The notes under the pieces: generated by a model
What the model saw: the letters and a program-made list of their open reading frames with translations, nothing else
What the model was told of the DNA's origin: nothing
Databases searched by the model: none
Program-made: the position numbers and the translations under genes
Part shown: one piece after another, positions 15,586-22,464 of the stretch
Layout: every line of letters starts with the position of its first letter
Position numbering within the stretch: position 1 is the stretch's first letter
From: Lachnospiraceae bacterium
GTDB taxonomy: Bacteria; Bacillota; Clostridia; Lachnospirales; Lachnospiraceae
Direction of reading: 5' to 3'
Length of the DNA: 38,346 bases
Assembly: GCA_024687125.1 (NCBI GenBank)
Contig: JAILFA010000086.1
Coordinates: 1-38,346 of the forward strand

Positions 15586-16798
15586 AGGGAAGCGGTCCCT
15601 CGAAAGTAGACAGAGCGAGCATCCGATAGCTGAGAGAGGCGTTGGTGCCCGCTTTTTCTTTGAGTCTGCGCTGGATGCGGTCAAAGATCATGGCGGCGTT
15701 TTCCTCATCGGCGCCGGGCAGGAGCACCAGGAATTCCACCGGACCGTTCTGTGTGAAGCTGTCGCCGATGCGCAGGACGCTGCGGACCGCCTCCTCCAGG
15801 ATGGCGGAGTACATCAGCTGCTTCTTTTTCATCCGGATCGGCTTGCCCTCGTAGTCGAGCAGAGCCACGATCATCAGCGTAGCCGGCTTCTTTTCGCGGA
15901 TAAGGTTGCGGCGCAGGAGCCGGATCGTGTCGATGAAGCTGGGATAATTGCAGTAGAATGCGCCGTTTGCGCGCTCAGGAGCTTCCGCGACATCCGTGCT
16001 CATGACATCGAGGAGCTGCTTCTTGAGGGCCAGAGGGTTTTCCTCCAGGTCGTCGCCGGAAAGATGGGCGGCACATTCCTCCAGAGGTTCGGGGATATTG
16101 CCTTTTTCGTGCACGCGATAGAACCGCAGTGCTTTGTTGTACTGCCTGAGTGCCTCCTTGCGGTCGCCCGCATGGAGGAGGGCCATGATCAGATCGGCTT
16201 CGGTGCGCCCGGTCCCGCGCATATCAAGCTCCGCCGCCTGGGAATGCAGACGGATGAGGCTCGTGCTATCCTGTTTATCGCGGTAGATGGCGGAGAGGGA
16301 GCTGACCAGTCCGTACCAGATCCTGCGGATCTCTTCTCTCTTTTCGTCGATCCATTGGATCCCTCTGGTGCCGGGCAGAAGATAGCCGGGATAAAGAGAG
16401 AGCGCGGCCATGAGGGAATCCTCGTCGTCCGCGGCCTTGTCCGCGGCGTCCAGGAACTCCTGCAGGTCGGTCGAAGTGGGAACGAGCGCTTTCCAGTAGT
16501 AGCGGTCCTTGCGCCGGTCAATGGAAACAGCGTTCTGCAGCTTCGCAAGCGCCAGCTGCTTTCTGGACTGATAGACCAGATTGTTCATGCTGTTGGTGAG
16601 ACTGGCGAATTCTACATTCTGGAACAGCGCCTCATGGACCTCTTCGCGCGAGAGGCCGCTGTCACCGGCGAGCCAGAGCATCTGAAGAAAGCCCAGGAAC
16701 TTCGCACCGGCGTTTTTGCCGAGCGAGACCTGCGCGCCATCCAGAGAGAGGGCGTAATCCCCAAGCATTTGAATGTACAGACCGTCACTTTTACCCAT
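15578..16798 (-). CDS. SARP/BTAD-like transcriptional regulator with degenerate GGDEF-like C-terminus
   Basis: A 406-residue protein. Residues 1-95 resemble the winged helix of SARP-type activators (LYIQMLGDYALSLDG at the start), residues 100-245 a helical bacterial transcriptional activator domain (PTSTDLQEFLDAAD, then TPR-like repeats). Residues 275-400 read like a GGDEF fold: RLLRRNLIREKKPATLMIV, then RIGDSFTQNGPVEFLVLLPG, where the expected GGDEF is NGPVEF, so catalysis is not expected. It is transcribed divergently from cysE-GH28 and converges on the glycan operon; either could be its target. The ATG at 16798 gives the expected N-terminus, with GAAAGG very close upstream. The cyclase-like call is tentative. 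Confidence 0.75.
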   Translation of the reverse strand: MGKSDGLYIQMLGDYALSLDGAQVSLGKNAGAKFLGFLQMLWLAGDSGLSREEVHEALFQNVEFASLTNSMNNLVYQSRKQLALAKLQNAVSIDRRKDRYYWKALVPTSTDLQEFLDAADKAADDEDSLMAALSLYPGYLLPGTRGIQWIDEKREEIRRIWYGLVSSLSAIYRDKQDSTSLIRLHSQAAELDMRGTGRTEADLIMALLHAGDRKEALRQYNKALRFYRVHEKGNIPEPLEECAAHLSGDDLEENPLALKKQLLDVMSTDVAEAPERANGAFYCNYPSFIDTIRLLRRNLIREKKPATLMIVALLDYEGKPIRMKKKQLMYSAILEEAVRSVLRIGDSFTQNGPVEFLVLLPGADEENAAMIFDRIQRRLKEKAGTNASLSYRMLALSTFEGPLPFN

Positions 16799-16808
16799 AA
16801 CCTTTCTT

Positions 16809-16836
16809 ATTGTATCATAATCAGAAAAAGTGACAA
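16809..16836 (-). promoter_or_regulatory. Putative sigma-70 promoter for the SARP-like regulator
   Basis: On the minus strand TTGTCA (16836-16831), 16 bases, then TACAAT (16814-16809). Transcription would begin within about five bases of the ATG at 16798, so the message would be almost leaderless. Its -35 box shares five bases with that of the divergent cysE promoter. Confidence 0.5.
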
Positions 16837-16858
16837 GCAGGAAAAGATTTGTTATTAT
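16830..16858 (+). promoter_or_regulatory. Putative sigma-70 promoter for the cysE operon
   Basis: GTGACA (16830-16835), a 17-base spacer, then TATTAT (16853-16858), about 40 bases upstream of the cysE start. The -10 box lies inside the recurring AT-rich motif at 16847-16860, so a protein binding that motif would affect this promoter. Confidence 0.55.
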
Positions 16859-16860
16859 AT
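16847..16860 (-). repeat. AT-rich recurring motif, site 4, in the cysE promoter
   Basis: ATTTGTTATTATAT here is the exact reverse complement of 8546-8559. This is the only copy outside coding sequence, which argues that the motif is conserved as DNA and not as protein. Confidence 0.5.
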
Positions 16861-16898
16861 GATGTCAGTATCAAGTAGTGACTATTGCAGGAGTGCCC

Positions 16899-17858
16899 AT
16901 GGAAACGAATCGCAGACAGGAGTATGATGACGCGGTGCAGAGCCTTCTGACCGATTACAGGAGCGGCCGGGAGATCGACCGGCTGGATTTTTACGCCCAG
17001 CCTGACCGCGAGGAGGTGACAGATATCGTCAGAAAGCTTCTTCAGGTCTGTTATCCCGGATACTACCGGGACCGTGTTTACCGGAGCATCAACGAGGAAC
17101 ACCGGATCACTGTCCTGATCGAGGACGTGATCTATCACCTGCGCAAGCAGATCGCGATCGCTCTGAGGTATAACGCCACCTATGCCAGTACCTCCGAGGA
17201 GGAGATCGGGGATGCGGCGGAAAAGATCACGCTGGAGTTTATCCGCAGGATCCCCGGGATCCGCGCCTACCTGGAGACGGATCTGCAGGCGGCCTATGAC
17301 GGAGATCCGGCCGCGACCGGCAAGGAGGACATCGTGCTCTCCTATCCGGGACTGATGGCGATCTCGATCAACCGCCTCGCCCATGAGCTGTTTCAGCTCA
17401 AGGTGCCGCTGATCCCGCGCATCATGACGGAGTACGCACATTCCATCACCGGGATCGACATTCATCCGGGGGCGACGATCGGCAAGTATTTCATGATCGA
17501 CCACGGAACCGGTGTTGTGGTCGGTGAGACCTCCGTCATCGGCGACCATGTCAAGGTCTATCAGGGTGTTACGATCGGCGCGCTCTCCACGCGCGGCGGA
17601 CAGAATCTCAGGGGGATCAAGCGCCATCCCACGATCGAGGATGATGTGACGATCTACGCCGGCGCATCCATTCTGGGCGGCATGACCGTGATCGGCAAGG
17701 GGAGCGTCATCGGCTCCAACGCGTTCATCACTTCGTCGATCGCCGCGGGAACCCGCGTCTCCATCCGCAACCAGGAGCTGCAGCTCAAAAAGGGAGACAG
17801 CTTCTGTGTCAGCCACAGTGACCTGAAGCAGGAGGAAAACTGGTTTTACGTGATCTAG
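16899..17858 (+). CDS. cysE: Serine O-acetyltransferase (EpsC/CysE type)
   Basis: A 319-residue serine acetyltransferase of the long EpsC-like form. After a helical N-terminal half, the left-handed beta-helix begins at TGIDIHPGATIG (Asp 187), with the catalytic His near 202 in MIDHGTGVVVGET, then HPTIEDDVTIYAGASILGG. It makes O-acetylserine from serine and acetyl-CoA, the first step of cysteine synthesis, in the cytoplasm. The ATG at 16899 was preferred to a GTG at 16878 because AGGAG stands five bases before it. It leads an unusual operon with a polygalacturonase, dihydrofolate reductase and a sortase. No cysK is visible nearby. Confidence 0.92.
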   Translation: METNRRQEYDDAVQSLLTDYRSGREIDRLDFYAQPDREEVTDIVRKLLQVCYPGYYRDRVYRSINEEHRITVLIEDVIYHLRKQIAIALRYNATYASTSEEEIGDAAEKITLEFIRRIPGIRAYLETDLQAAYDGDPAATGKEDIVLSYPGLMAISINRLAHELFQLKVPLIPRIMTEYAHSITGIDIHPGATIGKYFMIDHGTGVVVGETSVIGDHVKVYQGVTIGALSTRGGQNLRGIKRHPTIEDDVTIYAGASILGGMTVIGKGSVIGSNAFITSSIAAGTRVSIRNQELQLKKGDSFCVSHSDLKQEENWFYVI

Positions 17859-17867
17859 GGGGTGCTC

Positions 17868-19499
17868 ATGGATTTTCGGATCGCCGCGGTCTTTAACCGG
17901 TGTGTGACTATCGAACTGTGCAACGACAGTATCTATCGGCTGGATGAGCCGGTGGAGGTTGTTCTGACCGAGACCGGGGAGAGCGCGGAGTCGGGGAATC
18001 ACCGCTCGGCGGCCTGCCCTGTGGAGCCACGCATCCTGCGCACTGTCAGAAATGTCTTTTCCGTGGACGCGCTGGAGCCGGATCACAGCTACCGCATTGA
18101 GATCCAGTCACCGGACGGGCAGAAGTCGGAAAAGATCTTTACGACCAAAGCAGAGTCCGTACTTCTGGATGTCCGCGCCTTCGGGGCTGCCGGAGACGGA
18201 GAAAAACCGGATACGGCCGCGATCCAGGCTGCGATCCTGTCCTGTCCCGAGGGCGGCACAGTCTATATCCCGCGCGGAACCTGGCGCACGACGCCTCTCT
18301 TCTTAAAGAGCGGGATAACACTCTGGCTCGACGAGGAGGCGGTACTTCTGGGGGAGACGGACAGGAATCTCTATCCGATACTGCCGGGCATGACGCGCGC
18401 GACCAACGAGGTTGACGAGTACAACCTCTCCAGCTGGGAGGGCAATCCGCTCACCACGTTCGCGTCGCTCATCACCGCGATCAGCGTGCACGATGTGGAT
18501 ATCATCGGCCGGGGGACGATCGACGGCAACGCGGAAAACAGCGACTGGTGGGTGGATCACCGGACAAAGCGCACAGCGTGGCGCCCCAATACGGTCTATT
18601 TCGCCTACTGTGAGAATATGCGCATGCAGGGCGTGACCGTCTGCGATTCACCCTCCTGGACGATCCATCCCTATTACAGCGACCGGCTCGGCTTTTACAA
18701 CCTGACGATCCGGAACCCTTCGGATTCACCCAACACGGACGGGCTGGATCCCGAGAGCTGCCAGCATGTCGAGATCCTGGGGACCCTGATCTCGGTCGGC
18801 GACGACTGCATGGCCATCAAGAGCGGCAAATACTATATGAGCCGGGTGCATCTGCGTGAGACGACGGACATCATCGTGCGTAACTGCCGCCTGGAGCGCG
18901 GTCACGGGAGCGTCACGGTCGGGAGCGAGATCGCCTGCGGCGTGACGGATGTTCATGTGTCGCAGTGCGAGTTTGACGGGACGGACCGCGGGCTCAGGAT
19001 CAAGACGCGCCGCGGCAGAGGGAAGACCTCTGTATTAAATAACATCTGTTTTGAAAAGATCTCGATGAACGACGTGATGATGCCGTTCACGCTGAACATG
19101 TTCTATTTCTGTGATCCGGACGGGCACACGGATTTCGTGCAGGATCCCGCCCCGCGCGAGGTTGATGATCTGACGCCCCGGATCGGCAGTGTTACCGCGA
19201 GAGATATCACCTGCCGCGGCGTACACGCGAGCCTGCTCTGCGCGGTCGGCCTTCCCGAAGCACCGATCGGGGAGCTTGTGATCGAGCGTGTGGACGCTGA
19301 GTTCACGCCGTTGGAATCCCGCAGAGAGGAACGGCCGGTGATGATGGACAATTTCGATCCGGTGAGCGGCAGGAGTGTGATCGCGCGCAACGTGAAAAGC
19401 CTTGTGATCCGCGATGTCACGATCAAAGGTGAGAATGTGGAAAAGCCGCAGCTGGATAACATTGAGGACGCAAAAACGGAAGGACTGGTGATCAGATGA
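17868..19499 (+). CDS. GH28 polygalacturonase-type glycoside hydrolase, cytoplasmic
   Basis: A 543-residue pectin hydrolase with a small N-terminal fibronectin-like region and a right-handed beta-helix. All GH28 active-site motifs are present: NTDGLD (Asn 289 to Asp 294), GDDCMA (Asp 312, Asp 313), GHGS (His 346) and RIK (377-379). No signal peptide is present (MDFRIAAVFNRCVTIELC), so it should act on imported galacturonate-containing oligosaccharides, as exo-polygalacturonases of gut Firmicutes often do. The ATG at 17868 is preferred to GTG 17862, because a GGGGG ribosome site stands five bases upstream. The gene follows cysE by nine bases and overlaps the next gene by four. Confidence 0.93.
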   Translation: MDFRIAAVFNRCVTIELCNDSIYRLDEPVEVVLTETGESAESGNHRSAACPVEPRILRTVRNVFSVDALEPDHSYRIEIQSPDGQKSEKIFTTKAESVLLDVRAFGAAGDGEKPDTAAIQAAILSCPEGGTVYIPRGTWRTTPLFLKSGITLWLDEEAVLLGETDRNLYPILPGMTRATNEVDEYNLSSWEGNPLTTFASLITAISVHDVDIIGRGTIDGNAENSDWWVDHRTKRTAWRPNTVYFAYCENMRMQGVTVCDSPSWTIHPYYSDRLGFYNLTIRNPSDSPNTDGLDPESCQHVEILGTLISVGDDCMAIKSGKYYMSRVHLRETTDIIVRNCRLERGHGSVTVGSEIACGVTDVHVSQCEFDGTDRGLRIKTRRGRGKTSVLNNICFEKISMNDVMMPFTLNMFYFCDPDGHTDFVQDPAPREVDDLTPRIGSVTARDITCRGVHASLLCAVGLPEAPIGELVIERVDAEFTPLESRREERPVMMDNFDPVSGRSVIARNVKSLVIRDVTIKGENVEKPQLDNIEDAKTEGLVIR

Positions 19500-20005
19500 G
19501 AGCGATCGTAGCAGTGGATGAAGCCTGGGGCATCGGACGGGACGGAAGGCTCCTGATCCGGATCCCGGCGGATCAGAAGCAGTTTCGGGAAAAGACGGGC
19601 GGGGGCGTCGTGATCCTCGGCCGCAAGACTCTGCAGACATTTCCGAAGGGAGAACCTCTGACGGACCGCGTTAACGTGATCCTGACGAGAAATCCCGAAT
19701 TTGCCGTAAAGGGTGAAAATGCCGTCGTCGTGCATAATGAGCAGGAACTGGATGAGGCGCTCAGACCCTACGCGCAGGACGATGTCTGGGTCATCGGCGG
19801 GGAGAGCGTTTACCGGCTGCTTCTGCCGAAATGCACGGAAGCGATCATCACGAAGATCGAACGCCGCTATGAGGCGGATGCCTTTTTCCCGGACTTGAGT
19901 GCCGACCCCGCATGGCGGCTGGCCGAAGAAGGTGAGGAGCAGGTCTACTTCGACACGACCTGGCATCTGGAGAGATGGACGAGGATTACCTCTACCGGGA
20001 ACTGA
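19496..20005 (+). CDS. folA: Dihydrofolate reductase
   Basis: A 169-residue dihydrofolate reductase, which reduces dihydrofolate with NADPH for thymidylate and purine synthesis. Seen are the N-terminal AIVAVDEAWGIGRDG, the catalytic Asp 26 in IPADQKQF, VVILGRKTLQTFP for NADPH, and VIGGESVYRLLLP near the C-terminus. The start overlaps the preceding GH28 stop as ATGA, showing translational coupling to an unrelated pectin gene. The usual thyA neighbour is absent here. The family assignment is firm. The length is normal for bacterial enzymes. Confidence 0.93.
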   Translation: MRAIVAVDEAWGIGRDGRLLIRIPADQKQFREKTGGGVVILGRKTLQTFPKGEPLTDRVNVILTRNPEFAVKGENAVVVHNEQELDEALRPYAQDDVWVIGGESVYRLLLPKCTEAIITKIERRYEADAFFPDLSADPAWRLAEEGEEQVYFDTTWHLERWTRITSTGN

Positions 20006-20679
20006 AAGCCAGACGGATCCGCAGCATCCTGATCGGTCTTGTGGTCCTTGCGGTGATCCTTGCCGTGGGATATTTTCTGATCGAGCGCATGCTCGCGTCC
20101 ATCGGACTGCAGCCCGCACCGGAGGGCTTTGAGGATACTGCCGCCGTGCCGGAGGGCAGCCCCCAGTATGGCTATGTGGCCAGCTGGACGGGAGAGGGAA
20201 GCGAAACGATCGAGTCCCTTCTGCCGGATTACGAGATCACTGTCGAGGATTACCGGATCGCGGGTCTTTCTCGTGTAGGCCGTCCCAGCGCCGTGCAGGA
20301 GCAGCTCTCCCGCGATCTGTTCATTGTCATCAATGACAATCCCGGAGAAAAGATACTGAGCGCCATGGAGAGTGCGGGAATCGGCACGGACGGGGCATGC
20401 ACCTTTTCCGTGCTTGTTCGTGACAACCCCGGCAACTGGCAGACGCTTTCCGTTTTCGATCCGGTGACGGTCACGTTTTCCGTGCCGGATGCACTGGAGG
20501 AGGCGGCTTTTACGGAGAATATCACCGCCTATGCCGTGTATAACAGGCAGTATCCGGACAGCCCCGGAGGCCTCGCGACACTGCCGGTTTCCGTATCCGA
20601 GGAAAACGGATACTGTTATGTGAGCATCCTCGTGCGCGAGGAATATGAGACAGAATACGCGCTGGTGCGGAGCAGATAG
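19975..20679 (+). CDS. Membrane-anchored extracytoplasmic protein of unknown function
   Basis: A 234-residue protein I do not recognise. A short charged cytoplasmic start (MDEDYLYRELKARRIR) is followed by one helix at about residues 18-37 and an exported domain of about 195 residues with alternating strands and few charged clusters, possibly beta-sandwich-like. The start lies 31 bases inside folA and is supported by GGAGAG just upstream. It sits directly before the sortase gene, 23 bases away, so a role at the cell envelope is plausible. There is no sorting signal or catalytic motif that I can point to. Confidence 0.75.
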   Translation: MDEDYLYRELKARRIRSILIGLVVLAVILAVGYFLIERMLASIGLQPAPEGFEDTAAVPEGSPQYGYVASWTGEGSETIESLLPDYEITVEDYRIAGLSRVGRPSAVQEQLSRDLFIVINDNPGEKILSAMESAGIGTDGACTFSVLVRDNPGNWQTLSVFDPVTVTFSVPDALEEAAFTENITAYAVYNRQYPDSPGGLATLPVSVSEENGYCYVSILVREEYETEYALVRSR

Positions 20680-20702
20680 ACCGCGCCGCGGACAGAGGAC
20701 AG

Positions 20703-21839
20703 ATGAACTATCAGGTCGGAAAATACACCTTTCATACAGCGCAGCAGTTTCAGGCGGCCAAGCGTGATGTGCAGAAGATCAAGCTCCTGAAACGCCCCAC
20801 GGGAACTCCGAAGGAAATGGCGCTCTCCTATCTCAGGCAGATCAAGGCGAGAAATCTGAGGTTTGAGACAGAGCTCGGCAAGGACTTTGTCAAAGCCCAG
20901 ATGGATCTCATCAACGACGGCTCGCAGCCGGTCACGGGCGATAAGGATCGTTTTTACGGGAACAGTAAAAAAGAGGCAAAGGAGCGGCAGAAGCAGCTGC
21001 GCAAAGAATACGGTTTTTCGGGCCGCCCCTCCTGGCAGAAGTGGGCGCTTGTCTCTCTGGGCCTTGGGCTTGCCGCGCTGTTCTTCCTGCTGGGACATGA
21101 GCTTTATGGAGACTTTATCTCCCGCAAAAACGTCGATAAGCTCAAGGCGCAGGTTTCGGCACCGGTCAATGAGATGATGGAGATCGAATTCAGCGAGGCG
21201 CAGGAGGAAATCCTGAAGGCCAGCGGCGTGCAGGTCCTCTCCTGGGACGGCAAGGAGATCCTGCCGCAGTACAAGCAGCTGGTCCTGCAGAATCCGGATT
21301 TCGCGGGCTGGCTTACGATCGCGGGGACGGCGGTGGACTACCCGGTCATGCACCGCGACGATGACAATGATTTCTATCTCTCCCACAATTTCGACGGGGA
21401 GTATGACGTCAATGGCCTGCTGGTCCTGGATAAGCGGTGTCTCATGGACGGCACGGACGACAATGTGCTGATCCACGGCCACAATATGAAGTCGGGCTTC
21501 ATGTTCGGTGCGCTGAAGAACTACAAGGACTACAGCTATTACCGCGATCACCCGACGATCAAGTTCAATTCCCTGTATCAGGAGAACACCTACGATATCA
21601 TCTCGGTGTTTCTCTCTTCTGTCGATGAGAGCGATGAACAGGATTTCCGGTATTACGATTTCATCAGCATCGACAACGAGGTTGAGTTCGAGGCATATAT
21701 CCGCGGCATCAAAGAGCAGTCGCTCTATGATATCCCCTATACCGCCATGTACGGTGACCATCTCATCACGCTTTCCACCTGCGATTATTCCAAACGCGAC
21801 GGGCGTCTGATCATCGTGGGGAGAAAGAGATTTGTCTGA
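20703..21839 (+). CDS. srtB: Class B sortase
   Basis: A 378-residue transpeptidase. The sortase B domain from about residue 195 carries the catalytic triad His 260 (LIHGHNMKSG), Cys 360 (ITLSTCDYS) and Arg 368 (DGRLIIVGRK), plus the early FAGWLTIAGTAVDYPVM signature. It should cut a C-terminal sorting signal and attach the protein to cell wall or to other subunits. The single helix is at about 111-131, so about 110 basic, coiled-looking residues precede it in the cytoplasm, much more than in Staphylococcus SrtB. The large surface protein downstream, across the repeat array, is the obvious substrate candidate. AGAGGAC precedes the start. Confidence 0.92.
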   Translation: MNYQVGKYTFHTAQQFQAAKRDVQKIKLLKRPTGTPKEMALSYLRQIKARNLRFETELGKDFVKAQMDLINDGSQPVTGDKDRFYGNSKKEAKERQKQLRKEYGFSGRPSWQKWALVSLGLGLAALFFLLGHELYGDFISRKNVDKLKAQVSAPVNEMMEIEFSEAQEEILKASGVQVLSWDGKEILPQYKQLVLQNPDFAGWLTIAGTAVDYPVMHRDDDNDFYLSHNFDGEYDVNGLLVLDKRCLMDGTDDNVLIHGHNMKSGFMFGALKNYKDYSYYRDHPTIKFNSLYQENTYDIISVFLSSVDESDEQDFRYYDFISIDNEVEFEAYIRGIKEQSLYDIPYTAMYGDHLITLSTCDYSKRDGRLIIVGRKRFV

Positions 21840-21846
21840 TCAGTTC

Positions 21847-21883
21847 GCACACGGTTCTCGTGCGCTTTCTCGTGTGTGCTTTT
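21847..21883 (+). terminator. Possible intrinsic terminator after the sortase gene
   Basis: GCACAC (21847-21852) can pair with GTGTGC (21874-21879), followed by TTTT. The loop is long but holds a smaller CACG/CGTG hairpin. The sequence CGGTTCTCGTGCG occurs here twice, at about 21852 and 21888. A modest candidate only. Confidence 0.3.
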
Positions 21884-21918
21884 CGCGCGGTTCTCGTGCG
21901 GCCTCCGCGGCCGGAAAT

Positions 21919-22236
21919 GCATGACCGCAAATGGAGTTTTGGCGAAATGAGTCAGTCTGTCAGGCCTGCTGGCATGACCGCAAATGGAGTTTTTGCAAAA
22001 TGAGTCAGTCCGTCAGGCTTGCTGGCATGACCGCAAATGGAGTTTTTGTAAAATGAGTCAGTCCGTCAGGCCTGCTGGCATGACCGCAAATAGAGTTTTT
22101 GCAAAATGAGTCAGTCCGTTAGGCTTGCTGGCATGACCGCAAATCGGGTTTCTTCAATTTGAGTCAGTTCCGTAGCTGAAAACGCATGACCGCAAATCAC
22201 ATTTCTTCCGTTTGAGTCAATGAATGCTGAAATTGT
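21919..22236. repeat. Six tandem 53-bp repeats between sortase and surface protein genes
   Basis: Six units begin at 21919, 21972, 22025, 22078, 22131 and 22184, each exactly 53 bases from the next. Every unit starts GCATGACCGCAAAT and has TGAGTCA at offset 29. The first four are nearly identical throughout, the last two differ between and after these two boxes. TGAC-N2-CAAA and TTTG-N-GTCA in units 5 and 6 form an imperfect dyad. The period is close to five turns of B-DNA. There is no open reading frame, no spacer and no transposase. A broken seventh start (GCATATAT) follows at 22243. The role is unknown; a protein-binding array controlling the downstream gene is plausible. Confidence 0.85.
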
Positions 22237-22361
22237 GAGAACGCATATATCTCAAGGATTTGTGGGGGATGCGATCAGAAATACAAAATCTTGCGATATG
22301 CGTAAAAACGGTAAAAAATATTTGCGATTCTGCGAAAAATGCGTGCAAAATAAAAAACAGA

Positions 22362-22370
22362 TGTTATAAT
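22362..22370 (+). promoter_or_regulatory. Extended -10 promoter for the surface protein gene
   Basis: TGTTATAAT is a perfect extended -10 element. No good -35 stands before it, but several A-tracts between 22304 and 22357 could bend the DNA or act as an UP-like element. The resulting leader would be about 90 bases, ending in an AGGGGG ribosome site before ATG 22465. Confidence 0.55.
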
Positions 22371-22381
22371 GTATTCGATTG

Positions 22382-22399
22382 CGCGTATAATTATGCGCG
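22382..22399. promoter_or_regulatory. Palindrome over a second -10-like box, possible operator
   Basis: CGCGTATAATTATGCGCG is an 18-base palindrome with one mismatched pair and a perfect ATAATTAT centre. It contains TATAAT on the plus strand and CATAAT on the minus strand. It lies just after the extended -10 box, at the expected position of early transcription, where a bound repressor would block initiation. Confidence 0.4.
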
Positions 22400-22464
22400 T
22401 GTTTGCGTGAGTTTTCCGGAATATCGAGGAATACGGTCAGGCATAGAGGAGATTAGGGGGAATC

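Noticed and set aside
15586..15680. Terminator after the glycosyltransferase fusion (AGGGA/TCCCT hairpin)
   Set aside because: Only five pairs and no T-run follows.
21919..22236. CRISPR array
   Set aside because: Units abut with no unique spacers, the variable interior is similar among copies, and no cas gene is present.
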